DNA of 64,000 nucleotides from Janthinobacterium lividum (GCF_023509035.1 NZ_CP075583.1:5456001-5520000), one strand, 5' to 3'. Positions 35,067 to 43,474 are shown, counted from the stretch's first letter. Notes: generated by a model from the sequence alone, not told the origin. Numbers and translations: made by a program.

Positions 35067-36035
35067 ATGTTCAAACTGACTTTTCTCGGCACGTCTTCCG
35101 GCGTGCCCACGCGCCACCGCAACGTCACGTCGCTGGCCCTGCAAACCACGCACAACCGTGACTGGTGGATGATCGATTGCGGCGAAGCCACGCAGCACCG
35201 GCTACAGCGCCTGCCCTTGTCCGTGCACGACCTGGTGGGCATCTGCATCACCCACGTGCATGGCGACCACAGCTATGGTCTGCCGGGCTTGCTGGCCAGC
35301 GCCTCGATGACGGGGCGCAAGAAGCCCTTGCTGCTGATCGCCCCGGCCCCCATCAAGGCCTGGATCGACGCCACCCTGCTGCACACGGAACTGTTCTTGA
35401 CGTATCCGCTGATCCACATCGACGTGGACAGCGCGCCAGTCGTGCATGAAGCAGCGGGCCTGACTATCTCTCGCCATGCGCTGTCGCACCGCGCGCCCAG
35501 CGTGGGCTACCGTTTTGCGCTGGAAACAAGCAGATGGAAGCTGGACAAGGCCGCCCTGCAGGCGGCCGGCGCGCCGCCCGGCCCCGCGTGGGGACTCTTG
35601 CAGGCGGGCCAGGATGCGATCCTCGACGATGGCACGATCCTGCGCACCGCCACTTTCCGCCAGGTGGAGACGCAGCGCGCCACGGTAGTGATCGGCGGCG
35701 ACAACGACACGCCAGCGTTGCTGGCCGACGCCTGTGACGGTGCGCAATTGCTAGTGCATGAAGCCACTTACACGGAAGCGATGCTGCAGAAAGTGGGGCC
35801 CGGCCCCACGCACAGTTCCGTGCAGCGCGTGGCGCAGTTTGCCGAAGCGGTCCGCTTGCCGAATCTGATCCTCACCCACTTCAGCGCCCGCTATCACAAT
35901 GCGGACGGCATGGCCGAGCTGGAAGCGGAAGCCCGGCTGCATTACTCGGGTAACCTGTTTTTGGCGCGCGATTTCGACAGCTATGAACTCGATGCGGCGG
36001 GTGCGCTCAGCAAACTACCTGGGAAATCACAATAA
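35067..36035 (+). CDS. rnz: Ribonuclease Z
   Basis: The 322-aa metallo-beta-lactamase-fold protein carries HxHxDH as H63-H65-D67-H68 (ITHVHGDHSYG), the second ligands in SVGYR...GGDNDTP and LVHEATYTE, and the final LILTHFSARY histidine. This is the pattern of tRNase Z, which cuts the 3' trailer of pre-tRNA. The start is ATG 35067. The loop that would form the exosite is short. Its stop codon is followed after one base by a 120-bp imperfect palindrome. Paralogous MBL hydrolases cannot be fully excluded, but the length and order of motifs fit RNase Z well. Confidence 0.88.
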   Translation: MFKLTFLGTSSGVPTRHRNVTSLALQTTHNRDWWMIDCGEATQHRLQRLPLSVHDLVGICITHVHGDHSYGLPGLLASASMTGRKKPLLLIAPAPIKAWIDATLLHTELFLTYPLIHIDVDSAPVVHEAAGLTISRHALSHRAPSVGYRFALETSRWKLDKAALQAAGAPPGPAWGLLQAGQDAILDDGTILRTATFRQVETQRATVVIGGDNDTPALLADACDGAQLLVHEATYTEAMLQKVGPGPTHSSVQRVAQFAEAVRLPNLILTHFSARYHNADGMAELEAEARLHYSGNLFLARDFDSYELDAAGALSKLPGKSQ

Positions 36036-36036
36036 C

Positions 36037-36156
36037 AACGCCTACCAAAACCGTAGCGAGCGGAAGTAAGTTGTGGTTGAGAAGCGCAACTGTACGAAGG
36101 TACAGTGAGCATAGCAGACCGCAAATTACGACGCGCAGTAGGTTTTGTTAGGTGTT
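36037..36156. repeat. Long imperfect palindrome with GTAC-N4-GTAC centre (element 2)
   Basis: The outer arms AACGCCTACCAAAACC and GGTTTTGTTAGGTGTT pair with two mismatches. The centre is a perfect ACTGTAC-GAAG-GTACAGT hairpin, and the intervening ~35 bases on each side pair imperfectly. The whole 120 bp fills the gap between the convergent rnz and Sel1 genes, so a bidirectional terminator role is likely. The layout (CAAAA near the ends, GTAC pairs in the centre, immediately after a stop codon) matches the element at 10391-10497. Confidence 0.75.
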
Positions 36157-36159
36157 ACT

Positions 36160-36816
36160 TTAGTGGGGATTGACGCCATACTGCGCCGCATATTCGGCCG
36201 CCAGCGCGCGTGCCGCCTGCTGCTGTGACGGCGTGAGGATTTCCAGCAACTGGTCGCGGTTCTTGATCGATTGCGCGCTGCCCGCCTCGGCTGGCATGGC
36301 GATCCACGCATACGCCTGCACGTAGTCGAGCTCCACGCCCTGCCCTTGCGCGTACAGCAAGCCGTATTCATTCTGTGCCGACAGGGAACCGGCCTCGGCC
36401 GCCTGCTTGTACCAGAACGCCGCCTCGGCATAGTCTTGTGGAACATCAATACCCTTGCGGTACGCCTGCGCCAGGTTGAATTGCGACTGGCCATCGCCCG
36501 CCTCGGCCGCCTGGCGCCCATACGCCAGCGATTGCGCCATATCTTGCGCGACGCCATCGCCACTCGCATACATCAGGGCCAGGTTGGCCAGCGACGGCGG
36601 AAAGCCCGCTTGCGCCGCCGCCGTGAACAGTTCTACCGCTTTCCGCAAGTCTTGTGTCACGCCATGGCCCTGGTAATACAGGCTGGCCAATAAATGCTGG
36701 CCAGCCGGGTCGCCAGTGCGCGCGGCCGCGTCGAATTGTTTGAACGCCTCGGCGTAATCACCGTCGTTATAAGCGAGGATGCCCGCTTCATTAAAAGATT
36801 CGGGAGAGGATGTCAT
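36160..36816 (-). CDS. Sel1-like repeat (SLR/TPR) protein
   Basis: The 218-aa protein is built of Sel1-like repeats of about 36 residues with the A-x2-LG-x-LY-x-G pattern: GQHLLASLYYQGHGVTQDL, PSLANLALMYASGDGVAQDM, GQSQFNLAQAYRKGIDVPQDY and SAQNEYGLLYAQGQGVELDY. There is no signal peptide, so it is cytosolic. SLR solenoids act as adaptors in signalling and stress pathways; the partner is unknown. It is convergent with rnz. Confidence 0.9.
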   Translation of the reverse strand: MTSSPESFNEAGILAYNDGDYAEAFKQFDAAARTGDPAGQHLLASLYYQGHGVTQDLRKAVELFTAAAQAGFPPSLANLALMYASGDGVAQDMAQSLAYGRQAAEAGDGQSQFNLAQAYRKGIDVPQDYAEAAFWYKQAAEAGSLSAQNEYGLLYAQGQGVELDYVQAYAWIAMPAEAGSAQSIKNRDQLLEILTPSQQQAARALAAEYAAQYGVNPH

Positions 36817-36981
36817 GAAGCTTCCTTATTCGGGGATTTTTTGGCATTGTACACAGCACTGTTCCGCGCAGAATGTACGATAGGGAACGGTGTGGCGCAT
36901 TGCCCAAATCATGCGTTATGATCATTCACCGCACGATTCAATCTGGACGTTGCGAAAATATGCCTGCCCAAGAATATCTCC

Positions 36982-37653
36982 ATGAAACTGACTGTCTTGT
37001 CTTTATCGCTGCTTTTATCCCTGATTTCCACCTCGGCTTATGGCGGCACGCTGCACCTGGACAAAGCCGCGACAGGCAAAGTGCGGCAAGCCGCCGATAT
37101 CCGTTATGCGAATCACGATGAAAAGCAGACCTACCAGCTGAAAATCAGGAAGCAGTGGATACCTGGCAGTTGCAGCAGCAGCGGCACGGGCAATTTGCAC
37201 GCGCTGCTGCTGGACATGAATTTCGACGGCCATGCCGACCTGTGGGTCACCGGCTACACGGAAAGCCAGGGGCGCATCCGCTGTTCCGATGTGTGGCTGT
37301 GGGATGCATCGGCGAAGCAATACAGTTTCAATAAGACATTATCAGCGATTCCGAATCTGGATATCAACATAACCGATCAAGGAATCGCAGGTGGCATCGC
37401 CAATTGCGGCTGCGCGGCGCAATGCTTTTATGAAGACAGCTATGCCTGGCGGGCTGACAAATTAATCGCCACCGCCCGGCGCGAACAGGATTGCGAGCGC
37501 TATCGGGAATATCGCTTGAATGAAAAAAATGACTTGATCCTCGTCAAGGATGAAATCATCGATAGCGGCAATCCCGGCCAGCAGGCAATCGAGAACACCA
37601 AAACCTATGACTGGCAGCGCCACGCGCACATCATGCGCAAACCATGGGAATGA
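36982..37653 (+). CDS. Secreted protein of unknown function with Asn-Phe-Asp-Gly motif
   Basis: The 223-aa protein begins MKLTVLSLSLLLSLISTSAYG, a signal peptide. A central LLLDMNFDGHADLWVTG segment resembles the calcium-loop signature found in VCBS/FG-GAP and XAC2610-like periplasmic proteins. Several cysteines (GSCSSSG, IRCSD, NCGCAAQC, QDCERY) suggest disulfides. It is followed 55 bases later by a GNAT gene on the same strand. I cannot assign a function. The region around it is slightly AT-richer than the flanks. Confidence 0.7.
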   Translation: MKLTVLSLSLLLSLISTSAYGGTLHLDKAATGKVRQAADIRYANHDEKQTYQLKIRKQWIPGSCSSSGTGNLHALLLDMNFDGHADLWVTGYTESQGRIRCSDVWLWDASAKQYSFNKTLSAIPNLDINITDQGIAGGIANCGCAAQCFYEDSYAWRADKLIATARREQDCERYREYRLNEKNDLILVKDEIIDSGNPGQQAIENTKTYDWQRHAHIMRKPWE

Positions 37654-37708
37654 GCTTTATCCACGTTCGACTCGCCATCGATCCGACACCATCGAATACA
37701 GACAACAC

Positions 37709-38179
37709 ATGACGACACATCCAGCATCGATTACTTTCCATGCCGCCAAGGCGGAAGACACCCCCGCCTTCATCGCATTGCGCGGCAAGACACGGCAAAA
37801 CGCCATCCCCGAGGAACGCCTGGCGGAAGTGGGTATCACGGCCGAGTCCTGGGCGGAGATGATGCGCTCGGGCAGCCTGCCTGGCCGGGTCTGCCATCAT
37901 GACGGCCAGCTGGTCGGCTACTGCTTTGGCGAGCGCGACACGGGCGAAATCATCGTCCTGGCGCTGCTGCCGGAATTCGAAGGCCTCGGTATCGGCAAGA
38001 CCTTGCTGGAATTGGTGATGACGGAACTGCGCGCGCTGGGCCATGCACGGCTGTTCCTGGGCTGCTCCAGCGACCCCGCCTCGCGTTCCTACGGTTTTTA
38101 TCGCTACCTGGGCTGGACGGCGACGGGCGAGACAGACAAGTATGGCGATGACGTGCTGGAGTTTCGCTTTACCGCCTAG
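37709..38179 (+). CDS. GNAT-family N-acetyltransferase
   Basis: The 156-aa protein has the GNAT core: an N-terminal strand-helix (FHAAKAEDTPAFIALRGK), the acetyl-CoA pyrophosphate loop LLPEFEGLGIGKTLLELVM (Q/R-x-x-G-x-G/A variant EGLGIG), and the C-terminal SYGFYRYLGWTATGE motif. The substrate amine is unknown. The ATG at 37709 is chosen because upstream in-frame sequence lacks coding character. It converges with the TetR gene three bases away. Confidence 0.9.
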   Translation: MTTHPASITFHAAKAEDTPAFIALRGKTRQNAIPEERLAEVGITAESWAEMMRSGSLPGRVCHHDGQLVGYCFGERDTGEIIVLALLPEFEGLGIGKTLLELVMTELRALGHARLFLGCSSDPASRSYGFYRYLGWTATGETDKYGDDVLEFRFTA

Positions 38180-38182
38180 CGT

Positions 38183-38800
38183 CTAGCCAGGCACGCGGCT
38201 GGCGTCCCACACGCGCAGGATGTGCGTAATGGCCCCGTCAAACACGGCGTAGCCAACGCCATCGCGCGCCTGGATAGCCACGCCCGACAAAAAACTGTCG
38301 AAGACGGCCGCCAGTGCCTGCCCGTCCACCTGCGCGGATAACTCTCCGCTGGCCATGCCCCGCTCGACGCAGCGCACGAAGCCGGCGCGCGTGCGGGCAC
38401 GCGATTGTGTGAGCGGCGCGGCCACGGCCGCATGTTCGGCCGTCGGCGCGCTCATGCAGCCGAGCGCCACCATGCAACCGGGTGGATGCCCCGCATCGGA
38501 CTGCATCGCCGCCGACTGGCGCAAGGCCTGCTCAATGGCCGCGCGCGGCGCCAGGCCATCGTCCCACAGGCACTCCGTCACGCGCGCATACGTATCCAGA
38601 TAGCATTGCGCCGCCTCGCGGAACAGCGCTTCCTTCGAGCCGAACGCGGCATAAAAGCTGGGCGCGGAAATGCCGCCGCCCAGGTTCGCCTTGAGCTGGC
38701 TCAAGGACGTCGATTCATATCCCTGCTGCCAGAATAAAAACATGGCCTGCTCGACCGCTGCCTGCCGGTCAAACGTGCGCGGCCGTCCCATTTGCGCCAT
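38183..38800 (-). CDS. TetR/AcrR-family transcriptional regulator
   Basis: The 205-aa protein starts GRPRTFDRQAAVEQAMFLFWQQGYESTSLSQLKANLGGGISAPSFYAAFGSKEALF, the TetR helix-turn-helix of the PF00440 type with the conserved Y-x-x-F-x-S/G-K-E-x-L. The C-terminal domain is of the TetR_C type, with GCMVALGCM near residue 110. It is divergent from a drug-efflux-like MFS gene 176 bp away, so it very probably represses that gene and itself. Confidence 0.93.
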   Translation of the reverse strand: MAQMGRPRTFDRQAAVEQAMFLFWQQGYESTSLSQLKANLGGGISAPSFYAAFGSKEALFREAAQCYLDTYARVTECLWDDGLAPRAAIEQALRQSAAMQSDAGHPPGCMVALGCMSAPTAEHAAVAAPLTQSRARTRAGFVRCVERGMASGELSAQVDGQALAAVFDSFLSGVAIQARDGVGYAVFDGAITHILRVWDASRVPG

Positions 38801-38828
38801 TGCTCGCTCCTTCTCATCTACTTATAGG

Positions 38829-38910
38829 CTACTTACATACTACTCGATACAGAAGTCGTTGACAACGCGGCGCGCCATCGCCTATATTTATACCGATCGA
38901 TACATATGTA
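38829..38910 (+). promoter_or_regulatory. Promoter of the MFS gene and candidate TetR operators
   Basis: TTGACA (38859-38864) and TATATT (38883-38888), spaced 18 bases, form a good sigma-70 promoter reading toward the MFS gene. Just downstream TACATATGTA is a 10-bp palindrome at the presumed transcription start. On the other side three 11-bp direct units (CTACTTATAGG, CTACTTACATA, CTACTCGATAC) occupy 38829-38861. These are plausible binding sites for the divergent TetR protein. Confidence 0.55.
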
Positions 38911-38976
38911 CCGCCACGGCGGTCTGGGGCACTCCTGCGCCCGGCCGACTCGTCACATTTCCAAGGATATTCAGCT

Positions 38977-40200
38977 TTGAATCACGCTACGCTCACCACC
39001 GGCACCAGCCCTGCGCTGGCCGACCGCCTCCCCGTCGCCGGCCTGCTGGCCCTGGCCATGACGGGTTTTATTTGCATCGTCACGGAAACCTTGCCCGCCG
39101 GCTTGTTGCCGCAGATCAGTTCCGGCCTCGGCATCAGCGCCGCGCTGGCCGGGCAAATGGTCACTGCCTATGCACTTGGCTCCCTGCTGGCGGCCATTCC
39201 GCTTACCATCGCCACGCGCGGCTGGCGCCGCCGCAACGTACTGCTGCTCACCATCATCGGCTTTCTCGTGTTCAATATCATCACGGCGCTGTCGTCGCAC
39301 TACTGGCTGACCCTGGCGGCCCGCTTCTTTGCCGGCATGGCGGCCGGACTGGCGTGGAGCTTGCTGGCCGGCTACGCCCGGCGCATGGTGGCGCCCCACC
39401 AGCAAGGCCGCGCCCTGGCGCTGGCCATGGTGGGTGCACCCGTCGCACTATCCCTGGGCGTGCCGCTGGGCACTTTGCTCGGCTCGCTGGTGGGCTGGCG
39501 CACCGCGTTCTGGATCATTTCCGGTCTGACATTGATCCTGATCGCCTGGGTGCTGGCGAAGGTGCCGGACTACCCGGGCCAGTCCGCCCATGAGCGCATG
39601 CCCCTGCGCCGCGTCTTCACTACGCCGGGCGTGCGCCCTGTGCTGGCCGTCGTCATCGCCTGGATGCTGGCGCACAACATTCTCTACACCTACATTGCCC
39701 CGTTCGTGGGGCCGGCCGGATTGACGGAACGAGTCGACCTGGTCCTGCTCGTCTTCGGCGCCGCCGCCATGGCCGGCATCTGGATCACGGGCAAGCTGGT
39801 CGAGCGCCACTTGCGCGCCACCGTGCTGGCCAGCCTGGCCGTATTCGCCGCGACGGCCTTCGTGCTGGGCGTCGCGTCACATCTGCCTGCCGTCATCTAC
39901 CTGGGCATGGCCGTCTGGGGCCTAAGCTTCGGTGGCGCGGCCACCCTGCTGCAAACGGCGCTGGCCGACACGGCCGGCAGCGGCGCCGACGTGGCCTTGT
40001 CGATGAATGTGGTGGCGTGGAATGGCGCCATTGCAGCCGCGGGCGTGGTGGGCGGCGCCTTGCTGGAAACCTGGGGCGCGGGCGCCTTCCCGTGGGCGAT
40101 GCTGGGCTTGCTGCTGCTGGCTTTTATCATCGCCGGGTCAGCCCGCGCCCATGGTTTCCGGCCGGGACGGCGCAGCGGCGCACCCGTGGCCGGACATTGA
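38977..40200 (+). CDS. MFS transporter (drug/arabinose efflux type)
   Basis: The 407-aa protein has 12 predicted helices. Helix 1 to loop 2-3 shows MTGFICIVTETLPAGLLPQIS, followed by a G-x-x-x-x-R motif variant (IATRGWRRRNVLLL) and the motif-C-like segment GAPVALSLGVPLGTLLG, typical of drug:proton antiporters of the DHA1 family. The start is TTG 38977 with AAGGA nine bases upstream. It is controlled, by inference, by the divergent TetR gene. Substrate unknown. Confidence 0.9.
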   Translation: MNHATLTTGTSPALADRLPVAGLLALAMTGFICIVTETLPAGLLPQISSGLGISAALAGQMVTAYALGSLLAAIPLTIATRGWRRRNVLLLTIIGFLVFNIITALSSHYWLTLAARFFAGMAAGLAWSLLAGYARRMVAPHQQGRALALAMVGAPVALSLGVPLGTLLGSLVGWRTAFWIISGLTLILIAWVLAKVPDYPGQSAHERMPLRRVFTTPGVRPVLAVVIAWMLAHNILYTYIAPFVGPAGLTERVDLVLLVFGAAAMAGIWITGKLVERHLRATVLASLAVFAATAFVLGVASHLPAVIYLGMAVWGLSFGGAATLLQTALADTAGSGADVALSMNVVAWNGAIAAAGVVGGALLETWGAGAFPWAMLGLLLLAFIIAGSARAHGFRPGRRSGAPVAGH

Positions 40201-40210
40201 AACGATGCTG

Positions 40211-40706
40211 TTAGCTCGCCACCGGCACGTTCAGAATGCGGGGCACGTGTCCCGTATGCGCGAGGAAACGGACCAGGGTGGCATGCGGCAGCGCCACCGT
40301 GGCCGTGTTGCGCAGCGGATGGGCTTGCACAGAATCAGCTTCCCATACGGCCTGGTCCAGCACCAGCTCCACCGCCTGCGCGCTGTCGTGAATCAACGCA
40401 AACAGGCTGACGGACCCGGGCGTAATGCCCAGGTGCTGCAGCAGGCGCTCGGGCGAGGCCATGCTCAGCTTACTGACTGGCAATAAGCGCCCCAGCGCCG
40501 CCAGGTCGATGCGCTTGTCGAAAGGTACGATGACGAGAAAATGCCGCCGGCCCTTCTCGTCGCGCACGAACAGGTTTTTTCACCATCAGGCCGGGCATGG
40601 CCGGCACGTGAATCAGTGCTTCATTGATGGTGTGCACGGCCGGGTGCTCGACGAAACGGACATCGCCAGCGCTGCTTTCCAGCCAGCGGGACAGGGTTTC
40701 TTGCAT
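40211..40706 (-). pseudogene. YbaK/ProX-type prolyl-tRNA editing protein, frameshifted
   Basis: The protein would be about 164 aa and resembles free-standing aminoacyl-tRNA editing domains (YbaK/ProXp-ala class), which hydrolyse Ala-tRNA(Pro) or similar. The N-terminal part (MQETLSRWLESSAGDVRFVEHPAVHTINEALIHVPAMPGLMVKK) and the rest (FVRDEKGRRHFLVIVPFDKRIDLAAL...) lie in different frames. They meet at a run of six A on the coding strand (T-run 40573-40578). With five A the junction reads MVKNLFVRDEKGRR, the normal editing-domain motif. The gene is therefore either inactivated by one inserted base or carries a sequencing error. An uninterrupted part alone starts at 40567. Confidence 0.8.
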
Positions 40707-40776
40707 GGTGACTCCTCAGCTCGGACAAATGGGCGATGAGGAGATTGTAGCGGCGCGCCGCGTGGAACGCTTGCCG

Positions 40777-40977
40777 TCAAGGCTGGTTCTCGTCCTGGTC
40801 GGCCTTGTCGGCCGCCGCCAGCCCCCAGTCATTCCAACCTTCGCCAAACAGCTCGATCGGATGCTGCGTGCGCTCGGAACCATTGCCGCAGCGCATGGCA
40901 TCCGGCGGACAATACTTGTCGCAGCCCCAGCAGATGCGTTCGGGGTTCTTGGGGTTCAGGGGAAAGGGCTTGGCCAT
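40777..40977 (-). CDS. DUF3079 domain protein
   Basis: The 66-aa protein has the DUF3079 signature: FPLNPKNPERICWGCDKYCPPDAMRCGNGSERTQHPIELFGEGW. Four cysteines in a CxxCxxxC...C arrangement probably bind zinc or a cluster. It is a stand-alone gene of a family common in Burkholderiales, function unknown. The start is ATG 40977. Confidence 0.9.
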   Translation of the reverse strand: MAKPFPLNPKNPERICWGCDKYCPPDAMRCGNGSERTQHPIELFGEGWNDWGLAAADKADQDENQP

Positions 40978-41114
40978 GGGAGGCGATCGTGGTCCGTTGA
41001 GGGTTCCTTGTTGACTCTAGACCTGACGCGGATGGCGGTCAAACGAATTTCGGTGGGAAATTTGTCCGGGGTCAAGGTTGTGCAGATAATGGAACATCGG
41101 CACGGCACCCTGCC

Positions 41115-41573
41115 CTACTCTTGATCTTTCCTGACGACTATGGAGACCTCCAGTACAGTCCGCGCGTAGCTGACACCACCGTCCGCCGCAGCTTGCACCT
41201 TGAGTTCGTCCAGTGCATAAACCATCGTCACCGTGGCGCCAGGAACGAACAGCTCGATGTCTTGCCTGCGGTTCGTGTAGATGCTCTCGTCGACTGTCGA
41301 ACCGTCCGCCAGGCGCAAGGTGAAGCTGTTGACTTGATCGTCACGGCGGCTGTCCTGGCCCGCGAAATACGTTCGTTCGATGATGCCCGTCAAGGTTTGC
41401 GTCTGGAGGCGCTTGGCCTCGATGCTTTCCCACCAGGCTACGGAGGCGAACAGGCCGTGACTGCCTTTCAAGCCCATGTGAGGTCTGGAACTGTCGAGGG
41501 TGAGGGCTTGGGTTTTGGCGACGCGACTGGGGTCTTTTACCAGAGCTTCGGCGAGGGTGTAGACAGGTTTCAT
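41115..41573 (-). CDS. Hypothetical protein, 152 aa
   Basis: The frame starts at ATG 41573 (MKPVYTLAEALVKDPSRV). A TTG at 41604-41606 that overlaps the stop of the preceding GNAT gene would add 11 residues. The protein is soluble and beta-rich, with LADGSTVDESIYTNRRQDIELFVPGATVTMVYALDELK suggesting an OB-like or barrel fold. No family is recognised. It is 30 bases downstream of the GNAT gene and probably cotranscribed with it. Confidence 0.65.
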   Translation of the reverse strand: MKPVYTLAEALVKDPSRVAKTQALTLDSSRPHMGLKGSHGLFASVAWWESIEAKRLQTQTLTGIIERTYFAGQDSRRDDQVNSFTLRLADGSTVDESIYTNRRQDIELFVPGATVTMVYALDELKVQAAADGGVSYARTVLEVSIVVRKDQE

Positions 41574-41602
41574 AGGTCGCAGAAGTTCCTGGAAACGGTC
41601 GC

Positions 41603-42011
41603 TCAATATTTGCGCCGGATGACGTAGGCATTGCCGGCAGGTTCAAAACCGAGCGTCGGATAATAGGACATGGCGTCCGGGGCGGAAAGCAATATCAAGG
41701 ATACTTCGTCGCCGATGATGGCCTGGGTGCGCTTGACAAGTTCCTTGCCGATACCCAGGCCCTGGTACTGCTTGTTGACGGCCAGATCCGACAGATAGCA
41801 GCAGTAGGCATAATCGGTCAGCGACCGGGCCAACCCCACCAGCTCCCCTTCCACCCAAGCCGACAGCAAAAGGCAAGGCGCGGCGAACATGCGCGCGATT
41901 CTCGGAAGATTATCGGTCGGGCGCTTGATTCCGGATTGGTCGAAGACCCGGACGACATCGACCGGATCAAGGGGGAAGTTGTGACGATATTCTACGGTGA
42001 TGTTTTTTCAT
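41603..42011 (-). pseudogene. GNAT-family N-acetyltransferase with frameshift after the start codon
   Basis: The C-terminal part has a clear GNAT core: LSDLAVNKQYQGLGIGKELVKRTQ with the Q-x-x-G-x-G acetyl-CoA loop, and YYPTLGFEPAGNAYVIRR. The frame stays open upstream of the first internal ATG (41890), reading ITVEYRHNFPLDPVDVVRVFDQSGIKRPTDNLPRIAR, a normal GNAT beginning. The only suitable start (ATG 42009-42011) is out of frame by one base because of a six-A run (42003-42008). With five A it reads MKNITVEYR. Either one base was inserted or the base call is wrong. A restart at 41890 would lose the first strand and helix. Confidence 0.8.
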
Positions 42012-42358
42012 GGGTTGAAAAGTGGAAAGTAATCGCGCATAGGCGCAGCTTGTCTCTGCAAACATTGCTCATGTCGGCATATGCATTTCATAGTATGACA
42101 GTTGCGGCGGATGAGGGCTGTTCCCGTCCCCACTACGCACCTGACGTTCATTCAAATGCCCGGACCTTCCAGCGTAGACGAAAGAGTTCTGCCCTTCCGG
42201 CATTCGTAAAGGTATGGCGGGAGAGTCAGGCTGAGAGCAGCAACACTGCCAGCAAGCGAACAAGCTGCCGCTAGCTTGTGTGACAATATACACACTGGAA
42301 ATGTGGAACCTTCCATATCTCTATCTGATATTAAACAGACTTGGCAAGGATTATAAAT
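42012..42358. other. Non-coding stretch
   Basis: I see no supported gene in these 347 bases. Open frames here on both strands lack ribosome-binding sites and coding character. Near 42346-42350 AAGGA is the ribosome-binding site of the next gene. Confidence 0.5.
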
Positions 42359-42742
42359 ATGTTGGCACCGTTACGATTGAATAAACGCATGTATCGCTGC
42401 TTTGTCGCCGCCCTTTTTCTTGCTGCTGGCGTCTCATCGGCATTCGCCACCACACTTGATGAGGACCGGACACGCGGTGACATACATGGTTTGTTTGAAA
42501 TAAGGGATGCTGCAGTCAAGTTCATGGCAGCAGAGAATTCCAAAAATGGAACAAGGTGGCAGGTATTGGAGCCGAACCGGAAGATTCTGGTTGCGAAATG
42601 CGCAGTATCTTTGCGTGTGAAATGGGTTCCGAAGAGCCATGGCCTGTCTGGACCGAATGTTGCTGTGAGTTGCGCCAGGACCGTAAAGCCCACGACGGAA
42701 AATAAGTGGGAAGTTTTTGTACCTGTCAATAAAGGGCCATAA
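42359..42742 (+). CDS. Small secreted protein of unknown function
   Basis: The 127-aa protein (ATG 42359, AAGGA eight bases upstream) has a basic N-terminus and a signal peptide (RCFVAALFLAAGVSSAFA). The mature part is about 95 residues with two cysteines (AKCAVSL, VSCARTV) placed to form one disulfide. No family is recognised. It ends in a shared bidirectional terminator with the convergent GFA gene. Confidence 0.68.
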   Translation: MLAPLRLNKRMYRCFVAALFLAAGVSSAFATTLDEDRTRGDIHGLFEIRDAAVKFMAAENSKNGTRWQVLEPNRKILVAKCAVSLRVKWVPKSHGLSGPNVAVSCARTVKPTTENKWEVFVPVNKGP

Positions 42743-42789
42743 CTCTGGGGGCAGGCCCAACATCTGAGCAGTAGCACTGTATGTGCGAT

Positions 42790-42819
42790 AAAAAAGCCAG
42801 TCAGTGACCGGCTTTTTTT
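42790..42819. terminator. Bidirectional rho-independent terminator
   Basis: AAAAAAGCC...GGCTTTTTTT with an inner GTC-AGT-GAC stem forms a U-flanked hairpin in both directions. It lies between two convergent genes (42359-42742 and 42821-43212). Confidence 0.8.
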
Positions 42820-42820
42820 A

Positions 42821-43212
42821 TTATGTTGGGCTTTCTTGAAACTGTTTTGCATTATCACAAATTTCATACCATGCAGGCTTGGAGCCAACATAAACATGAA
42901 ATTGCATTCTTACCTCAGGGTCATCATCCAAGCAGTTAACTGATATTGGAAATGAATCATTCTCTGAGCCAATTTCCCCCAAAGAAGTCCCGCAATTTTT
43001 GCAAAAAGTTCTTGCATATTTAAAGGGAGGCTCTGGCTCATATCGTTGAATAAATTCTCGACCCTCCAGCAAGGTAAATGAATTTTTATCAACGAAGGCC
43101 AAGGCACTCGCTCCAGCCTTCCGACAACGAGAACAGTGACACATGCCCATCATGCTTGGGGGGATGCCAATTCAAACTTTACTGAACCACAGCAGCAACT
43201 GCCTTTGATCAT
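42821..43212 (-). pseudogene. GFA-family (glutathione-dependent formaldehyde-activating-like) protein, frameshifted
   Basis: From ATG 43212 (AAGGA six bases upstream) the frame reads MIKGSCCCGSVKFELASP, the classical zinc-binding start of GFA proteins, then hits a stop. The remaining protein continues in another frame: MMGMCHCSRCRKAGASALAF, with further ligands FCKNCGTSLG. The break is at six C on the coding strand (G-run 43158-43163). One more C would restore ELASPPSMMGMCHC. So one base is missing, by mutation or by sequencing error. GFA-fold proteins bind zinc through such cysteine sets; the substrate is unknown. Confidence 0.82.
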
Positions 43213-43345
43213 GAGGTGTCCTTTTTGAATGTTGACACTGTATTTTTACACAGTACTTCCAGGCAAACAAGGTACACATGGAGGAATTTTTCAGAAGCCA
43301 AAACAGAAAGCACAGTAAGGGCACGAGGGCCATGCGGGTGCAAGG

Positions 43346-43436
43346 GTCAGGCTTGCCATTTGTACACGAACTGATGCGCTGGACGTCGTAGAAGCTGGCT
43401 TAGTTGACAGCTATTTTCAGGATTCGGGCCGGGCCA
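43346..43436. repeat. Dispersed repeat family R, copy E (single unit)
   Basis: GTCAGGCTTGCCATTTGTAC followed by ACGAACTGATGCGCTGGACG and an AGGATTCGGGCCGGGCC end is related to the repeats at 49861, 54628, 55756 and 57371. It lies in the non-coding gap between the GFA gene and the DUF4274 gene and contains one of the ~54-bp subunits. Confidence 0.65.
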
Positions 43437-43474
43437 TCCCTCCGCGTAAATTCCTATCGCACAAGCTCTGCTCT

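Noticed and set aside
40573..40578. Programmed -1 ribosomal frameshifting at the A6 run of the editing gene
   Set aside because: The downstream frame is +1 relative to the upstream one, so a -1 slip on A AAA AAC does not join them.
41936..42274. 112-codon plus-strand frame
   Set aside because: Its first part is antisense to the GNAT N-terminal codons and the rest has no coding signal.
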